This document shows positions 32,860 through 41,116 of a stretch of DNA of 41,116 nucleotides, one piece after another (position 1 is the first letter of the stretch; the number at the start of each line of letters is the position of its first letter). Origin of the DNA: Sphingobacteriales bacterium. GTDB taxonomy: Bacteria > Bacteroidota > Bacteroidia > Sphingobacteriales > Sphingobacteriaceae. Under the pieces are notes generated by a model. The model saw only the letters and a program-made list of their open reading frames with translations. It searched no databases and was not told where the DNA came from. Position numbers and translations under genes: made by a program. Location: contig JAATFQ010000153.1 of the NCBI GenBank assembly GCA_015655115.1, positions 1 through 41,116 on the forward strand, in the 5' to 3' direction.

Positions 32860-35421
32860 ATGAAAAAGTTTAAAAAATTTATATATATCTGCGCTGTCAT
32901 GATGCCTCTGGCATTTCAGGCTACTGCACAGGTGCCACGAACTGTGGTAACCGGGGTAGTTAGTGACGTAGCTGATAAGGATCCGATACCGTATGTTACC
33001 GTTTTATTTAAGGGCACAGGCATCATTACTAAAACCGACGCTGACGGGAAATATGTCATCTCTACTTCTGAGACTCATACTGTTCTGCAATTTAGCTATG
33101 TAGGATATAAGTCCACTTTTATTACGATCAAACCGGGGGAAAGCCAGGTGGTGAATGTAAAGATGCAGTCGGAATCTCAGGCATTGAATGAGGTAGTAAT
33201 CAGCTCGAATAAACGACCTGCCTATAGAAATAAAAATAATCCTGCTGTTGAGCTGATCAGGAAGGTAATTGAGAATAAGGCTAAAAACCAGAATCAGAAT
33301 TACAATCATGTTGAATATCAACAGTATGAGCAGATGGCTTTTTCATTGAGCAATTTATCTGATAAGTTTAAGAACAAGCGTATTTTTAGAAACTACCAGT
33401 TCCTGTTCGAAGAGCAGGATTCTACAAAAATCGGAGGGAAGCTGACACTGCCTATCTATATGGAGGAAAAGGTATCGCAAAATTACCTGCAGAAATCTCC
33501 TGAGAAAAAGAAGACTATCCTTATTGGCGACAAACACGTGAATTATGACAGTAAGTTTGTGGATACTAAAGGAAAGGGTAAATATTTTGAACGAATGTAC
33601 GCCGATGTGAACATTTATGAAAATAATATTTCATTGGTCAGCAACCAGTTCCTGAGCCCTATTGCTGATGCATCACCTACTTTCTACAAATTCTTTATTA
33701 CGGATACTATAAAAACACAGACTCCCCATCTGATTGAATTATCGTTTATTCCGAGAAATAATACTGACTTACTGTTTGAAGGCCGTATGTATATCACAAT
33801 GGACGGGAACTATGCGGTACAAAATGCGTTCCTGACAGTAAACAAGAATATCAATCTGAATTTTGTACGAGCTTTGGAGGCTAAGCTGAATTTTGAAAAG
33901 AACCCCGACGGACGGTACCATCTTTCAAAAACAGATCTTATTGTAGATTTCGGCCTGAACCAAAATAAGGGTGGTGGTTTTACTGGCCAGCGTATAGTGC
34001 TGATTAAAGATTATAAAATTAATAAAGCACAGCCTGATACCGTATACGCTGGTCCTTCAAAAGTCGTATCGCCAAATGCAGAGAACCTTCCGGACCAGTT
34101 CTGGGTTGCCCAGCGCCAGCAGGATACTTTACTTAAGGCTAAACTGAGTATCTATAAGAATATCGATACACTGCAGACTATTCCTTCTTTTAAAAGGACA
34201 ATGGACCTGGTGACATTGCTGTTTGCAGGTTATAAGAACTTCGGCCCTTTTGAAGTGGGACCGGTAAATACGTTTTACAGTTTCAATAATACTGAGGGCT
34301 TCAGGTTACGTTTGGGGGGCAGGACTACGCCGGAACTGAGCAAGAGATATTACTTTGAGACCTACGCTGCTTATGGATTTAAAGATGAGAAATGGAAATA
34401 TTTCTTAAGTGCAACGTATTCACTAAACAATAAGTCTATTTATTCTTTCCCTCAGAATTACATCAGGGGAAGTTTCCAGAGGGATACTAAAATTCCGGGA
34501 CAGGAGCTGCAATTTGTGCAGGAAGATAACTTCCTGTTGTCATTCAAGCGTGGTGAGAATAATATGCTGCTCTACAACGACTTTTACAAAATTGATTATG
34601 TGAAGGAATTTGAGAATCACTTCTCTTACACGGTAACTGCGCGTAAATGGATACAACGCCCCGGAGGATCACTTGTCTATAATAATTTTGAGAATAACAT
34701 GCTGACAGGAGTGGATAAACTGACTACTTCTGAGATTGGTTTCAGCCTGCGTTATGCACCGAATGAGAAATTTTACCAGGGAAAAATATACAGGGTACCT
34801 ATCATTGATAAATACCCTGTCTTTAATCTTCGCTACACAGCCGGACTGAAGGGGGTGCTGGACGGACAGTATAATTACCATAATGTAATGGGTAGTATGG
34901 ACAAGCGTTTCTATCTGTCTCAACTGGGCTATTCGGATGTGACTATTGAAGGAGGTTATATCTTCGGAAAAGTACCTTTCCCTTTACTTACTGTACACAG
35001 GGCGAATCAGACTTACGCTTACCAGCTGAATTCTTATAACTTAATGAACTTCCTGGAGTTTGTGAGTGATCATTATGCCAGCTTTAATATAGATCATAAT
35101 TTTAACGGGTTCTTTTTTAATAAGATTCCTTTGGTGAAAAGGTTGAAATTAAGAGAAGTTGCATCATTCAAAGTATTATATGGATCGCTCAGAGATGAAA
35201 ATAATCCTAACAAGGATAGTTCATTACTGCAGTTCCCAACAAACGAAGATGGCAGCAGTCGTACCTATACCTTAGGAAGAGAGCCTTATATGGAGGGAAG
35301 TGTAGGGATTGCGAATATATTTAAAGTATTGCGTATAGATGCAGTGAAACGTTTTAACTATCTTGACAACCCAAATGTGTCGGAGTGGGGTGTAAGAGCG
35401 CGGGTTAAATTTGATTTTTAA
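32860..35421 (+). CDS. DUF5686 outer-membrane protein with carboxypeptidase-like regulatory domain
   Basis: The product has 853 residues. A signal peptide (1-23, TATAQ) is followed by a CarboxypepD_reg-like beta-sandwich (about 27-115: VVTGVVSDVADKDPIPYVTV, then YVGYKSTFITIKPGES, ALNEVVISS). The rest fits DUF5686, with AVELIRKVIENKAKNQNQNY, FKFFITDTIKTQTPHLIELS and many amphipathic strands at about 480-853, ending RARVKFDF. No TonB plug domain is seen. DUF5686 proteins are widespread Bacteroidota outer-membrane proteins of unknown function. It is 21 bases upstream of the CDP-alcohol transferase and is probably in the same operon, which ties it to the lipid genes. Confidence 0.85.
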   Translation: MKKFKKFIYICAVMMPLAFQATAQVPRTVVTGVVSDVADKDPIPYVTVLFKGTGIITKTDADGKYVISTSETHTVLQFSYVGYKSTFITIKPGESQVVNVKMQSESQALNEVVISSNKRPAYRNKNNPAVELIRKVIENKAKNQNQNYNHVEYQQYEQMAFSLSNLSDKFKNKRIFRNYQFLFEEQDSTKIGGKLTLPIYMEEKVSQNYLQKSPEKKKTILIGDKHVNYDSKFVDTKGKGKYFERMYADVNIYENNISLVSNQFLSPIADASPTFYKFFITDTIKTQTPHLIELSFIPRNNTDLLFEGRMYITMDGNYAVQNAFLTVNKNINLNFVRALEAKLNFEKNPDGRYHLSKTDLIVDFGLNQNKGGGFTGQRIVLIKDYKINKAQPDTVYAGPSKVVSPNAENLPDQFWVAQRQQDTLLKAKLSIYKNIDTLQTIPSFKRTMDLVTLLFAGYKNFGPFEVGPVNTFYSFNNTEGFRLRLGGRTTPELSKRYYFETYAAYGFKDEKWKYFLSATYSLNNKSIYSFPQNYIRGSFQRDTKIPGQELQFVQEDNFLLSFKRGENNMLLYNDFYKIDYVKEFENHFSYTVTARKWIQRPGGSLVYNNFENNMLTGVDKLTTSEIGFSLRYAPNEKFYQGKIYRVPIIDKYPVFNLRYTAGLKGVLDGQYNYHNVMGSMDKRFYLSQLGYSDVTIEGGYIFGKVPFPLLTVHRANQTYAYQLNSYNLMNFLEFVSDHYASFNIDHNFNGFFFNKIPLVKRLKLREVASFKVLYGSLRDENNPNKDSSLLQFPTNEDGSSRTYTLGREPYMEGSVGIANIFKVLRIDAVKRFNYLDNPNVSEWGVRARVKFDF

Positions 35422-35442
35422 AAAAAAAGATAGATTCTATTT

Positions 35443-36798
35443 ATGAAAACTTTATCATTTCGTGATCGTTTGCAACAAATGATTTACAAGGTCATTAAAC
35501 CTTTTGTTAAGGGCCTTATCCGGATTGGTCTTACACCCAATGCAGTGACTACAATTGGTTTACTGCTGAATATTGGGGTTGCAGTTATATTTGTTTTTGG
35601 CGCGGAGGAAAGCAACAGGGGTGATTTATCCTTTGTTGGATGGGGCGGTGCTCTGGTATTATTTGCTGGATTATTTGATATGCTTGATGGGCAGGTGGCG
35701 CGTCTGGGAAATATGAGCTCTGTTTTTGGTGCTTTGTACGACTCGGTACTTGATCGTTACAGTGAGCTGATCATGTTCCTGGGCATTTGTTATTACCTGG
35801 TATCTCATCATTATTTTTTAAGCTCACTTTTCGCTTTTATTGCCTTAATTGGCTCCATGATGGTCAGCTATACCCGTGCAAGAGCTGAAGGATTAGGCGT
35901 GGAATCTAAAGGAGGCTTAATGCAGCGTCCTGAACGTGTAGTTACTATAGGGCTGTGTGCGATGGCCAGTGGGATCGCCGGACACTATATCGGTGGCGAT
36001 TTCAAGATTTTTATTCCTGGTATTTCTTTCCACATTTTTGAAACGATATCCATTTTTACTATTCCTATTACTATCATGGCATTTATGACAAATATCACTG
36101 CCATTAACAGGTTAAGAGATGCGAAAAAAGCACTGGATGCTAAAGAGCGGAATGCTGCTACAGTTATAACAGCGGCCAAAGAAGTTAAAGAGACTACAAA
36201 GAAATCTATTAATCCTGTCATCATCGCCACCTTATTGATTGCTTCCTTATTTGCTTTTGGAAATATGTCTGCTGTGTTTTCGCAATCACAGTCGCAATCG
36301 CAGCCACAGGATACTGGTAATCCATCTCCTCTGAAATTCCCTAATCCGAAGGGCATTGCCAATCAGTTATTCTATTTACAGCGTGATCCGAATACCAATA
36401 CTATTATTTGTCAGCTGAACCAGGATAAGAATGGTATTGTCGATAAAACAGAGCCTGTTCTTGTTTACTGGATACGCTACGGTGACAATGGCGAGAAAAA
36501 AGAACTGGGATATATTCAGCGTAAGTTTGCGTATGGCATAGAAACGAAAGCATTGGCAAAAGAACAATATGAGCTGCGTTTTGTTTCCCATAAAAAGCTG
36601 CCAATGTACCTGGTGAAATCTGACGATGATAAAAAATATCATGTTTACGTGACAGTAAATAATAAGAAAATTCAAATAGAACGCATATTTTTGCGGATAG
36701 AAGGCGGTTCATTCTGGTTGCCTAATGTGAAATATGTCGAGATCAAAGGCATTAACACCTTAAACAACGTTGCGACTACCGAACGTATAAAAATTTAA
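35443..36798 (+). CDS. CDP-alcohol phosphatidyltransferase fused to DUF4833, probable phosphatidylinositol-phosphate synthase
   Basis: The product has 451 residues. The N-terminal membrane domain (about 1-225) carries the full CDP-alcohol motif D-x2-D-G-x2-A-R-x8-G-x3-D-x3-D at Asp79, Asp82, Gly83, Arg87, Gly96, Asp100 and Asp104. A linker (KKALDAKERNAATVITAAKE) and one more helix (about 247-268) lead to a C-terminal ~155-residue domain fitting DUF4833 (LFYLQRDPNTNTIICQLNQD, VLVYWIRYGDNGEKKELGYI, RIFLRIEGGSFWLPNVKYVE), which should be periplasmic. The first domain joins CDP-diacylglycerol with a polyol or polyol phosphate. Neighbours suggest inositol phosphate. Fusion with DUF4833 is unusual. 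Confidence 0.85.
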   Translation: MKTLSFRDRLQQMIYKVIKPFVKGLIRIGLTPNAVTTIGLLLNIGVAVIFVFGAEESNRGDLSFVGWGGALVLFAGLFDMLDGQVARLGNMSSVFGALYDSVLDRYSELIMFLGICYYLVSHHYFLSSLFAFIALIGSMMVSYTRARAEGLGVESKGGLMQRPERVVTIGLCAMASGIAGHYIGGDFKIFIPGISFHIFETISIFTIPITIMAFMTNITAINRLRDAKKALDAKERNAATVITAAKEVKETTKKSINPVIIATLLIASLFAFGNMSAVFSQSQSQSQPQDTGNPSPLKFPNPKGIANQLFYLQRDPNTNTIICQLNQDKNGIVDKTEPVLVYWIRYGDNGEKKELGYIQRKFAYGIETKALAKEQYELRFVSHKKLPMYLVKSDDDKKYHVYVTVNNKKIQIERIFLRIEGGSFWLPNVKYVEIKGINTLNNVATTERIKI

Positions 36799-36810
36799 AC
36801 TCATATAAGA

Positions 36811-37431
36811 ATGAAAAAGAATTTTATTTCGAACTCCACTGACTCAATAAGGATGTTCAAAAGTGATTTTTTTGAAAGTCTGTCAAAAGTTCACTTTTTT
36901 GTACCCGTGCTAGTTTATGTTCCAGTAATCGGTTTTTTAATCTGGAAAGCATTTTTTGATGTACATATGAGCCTGTTCAGTTTTATTGGCTGGCTGTTAC
37001 TTGGCTCATTTATCTGGACCATTACTGAATATATTTTACATCGTTTTGTATTCCATTTTTATCCTAAGTCGCCTTTCATGAAAAGGATACACTTTATTTT
37101 TCACGGTGTACATCACGACTATCCAAATGATGCAAAACGACTGGTGATGCCTCCTTCGGCAAGTATCCCTATGGCATTGCTTTTGTACTTTTTCTTTTTA
37201 TATCTTTTGCCAGAGGGAAAAATCTATGCTTTTTACGCGGGATTTTTAATAGGCTATCTGATATATGATATGACGCACTACGCATTGCACCACGCAAGTT
37301 TTAAAAGCAAATTCTGGATGAACCTGAAAAAACATCATATGCTGCATCATTATGCTGACTCTACCAAAGGCTATGGGGTTACTTCCGCGCTTTGGGATAA
37401 AATAATGGGATCAGATTTTACGAACAAATAA
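36811..37431 (+). CDS. Fatty-acid hydroxylase-superfamily protein (FA2H/Scs7-like)
   Basis: The product has 206 residues with four or more transmembrane helices and the di-iron histidine clusters HRFVFH, HFIFHGVHHDYP, HYALHH and KKHHMLHHY. The spacing follows yeast Scs7 and human FA2H, without the N-terminal cytochrome b5 domain. FA2H-type enzymes 2-hydroxylate acyl chains destined for ceramide. Between a CDP-alcohol transferase and a PAP2 enzyme, the likely substrate is the sphingolipid acyl chain; sterol desaturase or carotenoid hydroxylase roles fit the wider family less well here. The stop overlaps the next start (TAATG). Confidence 0.9.
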   Translation: MKKNFISNSTDSIRMFKSDFFESLSKVHFFVPVLVYVPVIGFLIWKAFFDVHMSLFSFIGWLLLGSFIWTITEYILHRFVFHFYPKSPFMKRIHFIFHGVHHDYPNDAKRLVMPPSASIPMALLLYFFFLYLLPEGKIYAFYAGFLIGYLIYDMTHYALHHASFKSKFWMNLKKHHMLHHYADSTKGYGVTSALWDKIMGSDFTNK

Positions 37432-38369
37432 TGTCTGAACAACTATTGCTAAAAAGGGAGTTTTATACCATCAGGGATTTTCTCGCTACCACATTAATAT
37501 CAGGGCTATATCTATTGATATCTTACTTTGTAGTGGGCTATAAATCTGACCAGCTGGTCCTTCTCCTGATTTTTAACTCTTTATATTATGCATCGCCCAT
37601 AACAAGAAAGTTTATTCTCGGATTTTCTATTTTTATTGTCTATTGGATATTATTCGATTACATGAAAGCCTTTCCGAATTATGTCTATAATGATGTGCAT
37701 ATCGCGGAACTGTATAACACAGAGAAACACTTTTTTGGTATTCACAGCAATGGCGCCCTGATTACACCGAATGAATACTGGCGTGTTCATAGCACCACTT
37801 TTCTGGATGTGGGCACTGGCATTTTTTACCTGATGTGGATTCCTGTGCCTCTTGCTTTCGCAGGGGTAATGTTTTTTATCAACAGAAAACAATTTCTATA
37901 TTTTTCACTGACCTTTGTGCTGGTTAACCTGATTGGCTTTGTAATTTATTACGTTTATCCGGCAGCACCGCCATGGTATGTGCAATATCATGGATTTGTA
38001 TTCCATGCACATACACCGGGAAATACCGGCGGACTCATTAAGTTTGACCATTTTTTTAACACGCCTGTTTTCCAGTCTATCTATAGTAAAAGCTCTAATG
38101 TTTTTGCGGCGATGCCTTCTTTGCACTCTTCTTACCCGGTTATCGTACTGTATTATGGACTAAAGAATAAGTTCGGACTGATCAACCTGTTTTTTTTGAT
38201 TGTTATGCTCGGTATCTGGTTTACGGCTGTTTATGCCAGTCACCATTACCTGCTTGATGTTTTCTCTGGTATAATATGTGCAATTTTCGGGATCGCTCTT
38301 TTTAACTGGCTGCTTAAACATACTGCTTTAAAAATATGGGTCGATAAAATGGCGGTAGTTATCAGTTAA
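37431..38369 (+). CDS. PAP2-superfamily transferase, probable inositol phosphoceramide synthase (Aur1-like)
   Basis: The product has 312 residues with about eight transmembrane helices. Lipid phosphate phosphatase motifs in the Aur1 arrangement are present: YPAAPPWYVQYHG, NVFAAMPSLHSSYP (catalytic His232) and YASHHYLLDVFSG (His271/272 and Asp276). In Aur1 these residues transfer the phosphoinositol head group from phosphatidylinositol to ceramide. Bacteroides has a comparable PAP2 protein in its inositol-lipid cluster. Here it directly follows the hydroxylase and is the last gene of the operon. A phosphatidylglycerol or undecaprenyl phosphatase role is the main alternative. Confidence 0.85.
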   Translation: MSEQLLLKREFYTIRDFLATTLISGLYLLISYFVVGYKSDQLVLLLIFNSLYYASPITRKFILGFSIFIVYWILFDYMKAFPNYVYNDVHIAELYNTEKHFFGIHSNGALITPNEYWRVHSTTFLDVGTGIFYLMWIPVPLAFAGVMFFINRKQFLYFSLTFVLVNLIGFVIYYVYPAAPPWYVQYHGFVFHAHTPGNTGGLIKFDHFFNTPVFQSIYSKSSNVFAAMPSLHSSYPVIVLYYGLKNKFGLINLFFLIVMLGIWFTAVYASHHYLLDVFSGIICAIFGIALFNWLLKHTALKIWVDKMAVVIS

Positions 38370-38449
38370 TGCTGATTGCTACATTATAGCCGGCAGTGCT
38401 CGTAATTTGTAGGAATATTTTAACTTTATCAGCATAAATCCTTACAATT

Positions 38450-39823
38450 TTGGCAACTCAACCGTTTATAAAATTATCTGAGCTTACCGGGCAAATTCAA
38501 AGTGCTATCAGCAATGTATTTGGGGCGAGAACGTTTTGGGTGATTGCCGATATTACGAATTACACATATAAGCAACAAACAAACTATCACTATTTTGAGC
38601 TTGTAGAAAAAGATAAGTCCTCCGCAAGGATAGTGGCGAAAGTTGCCGGCCGTGCATGGGGTAATGCTGCTGTGAACATCTCCAATTTTGAACGCGTTAC
38701 AGGTCAGCAGTTTAAAAATGACATCAATGTACTAATACAGGTTGCTGTACAATACAATCCTTCATTTGGCTTACAGCTGAATTTACTGGATATCGATACT
38801 AATTTTACCCTGGGCAAGTTTGAGCAGCAGCGAAAGGAGACGCTGGATAGGCTGGTACGCGATAATCCCTCTTTTATTCAGCTGGTCAATGGTCAGTATA
38901 TCACACGGAACAGCCAGCTGCTCTTACCTAAAGTATTGCAGCGTATTGCTGTTATCTCTTCAGATACATCTGCCGGTTACCTGGATTTCAGGCATACGCT
39001 GGAAAACAACACCTTTGGGTATCATTTCCATATTGACGACTATTTTGCCCTTGTACAGGGGGAGGGGAATGCGAAGGACTTTATTGCTAAGCTTATCGCT
39101 GTCTATGGCTCTGGTATTCCATACGATGCACTGGTGATTATCCGCGGCGGCGGGGCACAACTTGATTTCCTCATTTTCGATAACTATGAACTGACCAGGG
39201 CGGTTGCTAAATTTCCTGTTCCCATCATTACCGGCATCGGGCACCAGAAAAATGAAACGATAACAGATCTGATGGCTCATACTGCAGCGAAAACGCCAAC
39301 AAAGGTGGCGGAATTGCTGATTGCGCATAACAGGAATTTTGAAGAATCTTTACTGGCTTTACAGCAGCAAATACTGATCAAGACTTTCCAGTTATTGTCT
39401 CACCATAAGGAGCAGCTGAACAGGTTAAACCAGGTTACCATTAACTCTGTACAGGCACATCTGCATGAGCAACACCTTAAAATCATCAATCTTTCGGGCA
39501 TGATGCTTGTCCGCCCTAAAATAATTATAGCGAACAGGGCGAAAGACCTCAGCAACCTGGTGGCCAATATGAAATCGTTCAACAGGATATATTTCGCCAA
39601 TAAGCGTGGGTATATAGGACATTATTTATCTGTAGTCAGATTAATGAGTCCGCAGAACATATTAAACAAAGGTTTTGCTATAGTCCGCATAAATGGCCAT
39701 ATTGCCAGTGATGCAGTAGCTATCACAGCGGGTGCTGAGCTAACGATCGACATGGCTGCGGCAGAAATAAAAGCACAGGTTTTATCTAAATCACCAAAAA
39801 ATGGAAGAGAATTTGAATTATGA
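38450..39823 (+). CDS. xseA: Exodeoxyribonuclease VII large subunit
   Basis: The product has 457 residues. An N-terminal OB-fold (FWVIADITNYTYKQQTNYHYFELV) is followed by the catalytic domain with RIAVISSDTSAGYLDFRHTL, DALVIIRGGGAQLDFLIFDN, PIITGIGHQKNETITDLMAH and TAAKTPTKVAELL, then coiled-coil helices and a C-terminal SPQNILNKGFAIVRINGHI segment. With XseB it degrades single-stranded DNA in both directions. The start is TTG at 38450: a stop lies in frame at 38435-38437 and no ATG is available before the OB-fold. It overlaps xseB by 23 bases. Confidence 0.95.
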   Translation: MATQPFIKLSELTGQIQSAISNVFGARTFWVIADITNYTYKQQTNYHYFELVEKDKSSARIVAKVAGRAWGNAAVNISNFERVTGQQFKNDINVLIQVAVQYNPSFGLQLNLLDIDTNFTLGKFEQQRKETLDRLVRDNPSFIQLVNGQYITRNSQLLLPKVLQRIAVISSDTSAGYLDFRHTLENNTFGYHFHIDDYFALVQGEGNAKDFIAKLIAVYGSGIPYDALVIIRGGGAQLDFLIFDNYELTRAVAKFPVPIITGIGHQKNETITDLMAHTAAKTPTKVAELLIAHNRNFEESLLALQQQILIKTFQLLSHHKEQLNRLNQVTINSVQAHLHEQHLKIINLSGMMLVRPKIIIANRAKDLSNLVANMKSFNRIYFANKRGYIGHYLSVVRLMSPQNILNKGFAIVRINGHIASDAVAITAGAELTIDMAAAEIKAQVLSKSPKNGREFEL

Positions 39824-40007
39824 GGCTGCCTATAACGAGCTGGCACAGATAGCTCAGGAAATAGAGACCGAGTCTGTTTCCGTAGATATCCTTGCTGAAA
39901 AGGTAAAAAGGGCCTCCGAGCTCATTGCTTTTTGTCAGACTAAGCTACGGTCAACAGAAACAGAAGTCAACAAAATTATAAAACAGATGGAAAGCCAGAC
40001 CATATAA
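39801..40007 (+). CDS. xseB: Exodeoxyribonuclease VII small subunit
   Basis: The product has 68 residues, the normal length, and is all helical: NYEAAYNELAQIAQEIETES, then VDILAEKVKRASELIAFCQT and KLRSTETEVNKII, the signature of the XseB family. It binds the XseA coiled-coil region. Its start lies inside the end of xseA, so translation is coupled. Confidence 0.95.
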   Translation: MEENLNYEAAYNELAQIAQEIETESVSVDILAEKVKRASELIAFCQTKLRSTETEVNKIIKQMESQTI

Positions 40008-40019
40008 CTATATTCGTAA

Positions 40020-40940
40020 ATGTCGAACTCAATCATATATACTGCTGTGCAGGAAGAAGAATTTTTTGATCATATAGATCAGGTGTATGCCTTTGCAGAA
40101 TCAGCAGCCTATGAAGAAGCTGAGGATTTGTTACTGGAGATCGAAGCATCGATCCCAGACCCAAAGGAAGATTGCAGTGTGGGTAATATATTGCTGGATA
40201 GTATCTATTCTTTTTATGAGCAAACAGGGCAGCTGGAAAAAGCATTACCTTATTTCCTGAAAGAGACAGCCTATCTGAAGGAGCTGATCAAGACGGATAC
40301 TGTCAAGCATCCGGTACATTTTGTGACTACAGGCAGTATTTATTATGCGCAGGCCGATCTGGATACCGCGCGGGTTTATTTTAAATTGGCTTACAGTTTA
40401 AAGAAGGGCAGCATATTCCAGGATTTCAATCCTGATTTCCTGCATATTGCCAGGATCAGTGACCAGGAATTTGAAGAATTTAAAAAGGACTTTGTTCCGA
40501 ATACGGATACAGAGACAGAAGATCTGACAGAAGAGCAGCAGTTGTTAATTGACGACTATTGTGAGCAGGCTGATCAGGAAGTCGATAAAGGCAATTATGC
40601 GAAGGCTATAGCCTTTTTCAATCAGGCTCTGGAAGTGCTGCCACAGCCGAAGGAAGATTGGGAAGCTGCCGGCTGGATCCAGGCTTCAATTGGTGATGCT
40701 TACTTTAACGATTCGAAATATGCCGAAGCTTTAGCGCCATTATTAGCAGCACAGTACATTTATGGAGAGGAAGAGCCTAATCCATTTGTGATGTTACGTC
40801 TAGGGAGCACTTACTTTGAGTTGAATGACCACAAAAATGCGGCAGATTTCCTATTGCGTGCATACAAGATCGAAGGTGAGGAGTTATTTGAAGATGACAA
40901 AAAATACCTTAATTTTTTGAAGAAGGAACATCAGCTTTAG
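40020..40940 (+). CDS. Tetratricopeptide repeat protein
   Basis: The product has 306 residues, is strongly acidic and has no signal peptide. TPR-like helical pairs are visible at about 60-90 (IYSFYEQTGQLEKALPYFLK), 100-130 (VTTGSIYYAQADLDTARVYF), 180-215 (CEQADQEVDKGNYAKAIAFF), 225-250 (ASIGDAYFNDSKYAEALAPL) and 258-285 (LRLGSTYFELNDHKNAADFL). The two halves look related, both with an EADL/PQPKEDW-type stretch before a TPR pair. It is a probable scaffold; partners are unknown. It follows xseB by 12 bases and may be in that operon. Confidence 0.85.
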   Translation: MSNSIIYTAVQEEEFFDHIDQVYAFAESAAYEEAEDLLLEIEASIPDPKEDCSVGNILLDSIYSFYEQTGQLEKALPYFLKETAYLKELIKTDTVKHPVHFVTTGSIYYAQADLDTARVYFKLAYSLKKGSIFQDFNPDFLHIARISDQEFEEFKKDFVPNTDTETEDLTEEQQLLIDDYCEQADQEVDKGNYAKAIAFFNQALEVLPQPKEDWEAAGWIQASIGDAYFNDSKYAEALAPLLAAQYIYGEEEPNPFVMLRLGSTYFELNDHKNAADFLLRAYKIEGEELFEDDKKYLNFLKKEHQL

Positions 40941-41002
40941 GGGGGATGGGATCAGTATTGCTACTATGAACAGCATTATACCTGAATCTTATCTTTTATT
41001 AT

Positions 41003-41054
41003 AAAAAAATTGGACTGTCACCAGGATCATTTCCTGGTGACAGCTCAATTTTAA
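41003..41054. terminator. Bidirectional intrinsic terminator
   Basis: CTGTCACCAGG (41015-41025) and CCTGGTGACAG (41033-41043) are exact inverted repeats with a short loop. The stem extends with A/T pairs to A-rich sequence on the left and T-rich sequence on the right, so it can stop transcription of the TPR gene and of a gene entering from the right. Confidence 0.8.
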
Positions 41055-41080
41055 ATGTCTTGTTCTCTTAATTCCTGATA

Positions 41081-41116
41081 TCAGGCGGACATCAGCTGTT
41101 CTCCGACTACAGAAAC
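41081..41116 (-). CDS. Possible 3' end of a minus-strand gene entering from the right
   Basis: The minus strand is open from the window edge to TGA at 41083-41081, giving ...VSVVGEQLMSA. Only 11 codons are visible and no family can be named. The bidirectional terminator just downstream is the main reason to suspect a gene here. Confidence 0.25.
   Translation of the reverse strand, partial: VSVVGEQLMSA

Overview
The window looks like chromosome from a member of the Bacteroidota, most likely Sphingobacteriaceae and close to Pedobacter. The reasons are a serine palmitoyltransferase that closely resembles the Sphingobacterium enzyme, DUF4397 lipoproteins, DUF5686 and DUF4833 domains, a GH125 mannosidase, few Shine-Dalgarno sequences and several TAnnTTTG promoter-like boxes. 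No mobile element, tRNA, rRNA or CRISPR array was recognised. This assignment is inference from protein families; no database was searched.

Left flank (1-4686): the 3' end of a SYLF-domain gene with a terminator, a small basic DUF6496 protein, a CBS-pair protein, a DUF4397 lipoprotein and a secreted transglutaminase-like protein. These are separated by long intergenic stretches that hold unexplained 11-bp-phased inverted repeats.

Cobalamin region (4755-18505): three blocks. Block 1 is cobQ/cbiP-cobD-cbiB plus a P-loop NTPase (aminopropanol side chain, nucleotide-loop precursors). Block 2 starts with a clear cobalamin riboswitch and encodes a periplasmic binding lipoprotein, BtuC-like permease, BtuD-like ATPase with a C-terminal extension, and a BtuB-like TonB receptor (uptake). 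Block 3 lies behind a perfect 22-bp inverted-repeat terminator and its own promoter-like sequence and encodes PduO-type adenosyltransferase, CobU, CobT, CobS and a CobC-like phosphatase (adenosylation and nucleotide-loop assembly). No corrin-ring genes are present, so the locus fits uptake, salvage and late assembly. The phosphatase carries an in-frame array of seven 15-bp units.

Middle (18480-28585): a convergent MOSC protein, a conserved hypothetical, a dicarboxylate/cation symporter divergent from an SMP-30-like protein followed by a GH125 mannosidase, a TlpA-like thioredoxin, a small membrane protein, and a second DUF4397 lipoprotein divergent from an ECF sigma factor. The sigma factor overlaps a gene for a protein with one N-terminal membrane helix and a C-terminal beta-barrel-like domain. 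The divergent intergenic region holds four symmetrically placed copies of a 10-bp motif.

Lipid region (28992-38369): an XRE regulator, a TetR regulator, serine palmitoyltransferase, a PgpA-type phosphatase, a GtrA-family protein, a large DUF5686 outer-membrane protein, a CDP-alcohol phosphatidyltransferase fused to DUF4833, a fatty-acid hydroxylase and an Aur1-like PAP2 protein. Together they look like a sphingolipid head-group locus, probably for inositol phosphoceramide with hydroxylated acyl chains. This is the most interesting system in the window. The right end holds xseA-xseB, a TPR protein and a bidirectional terminator.
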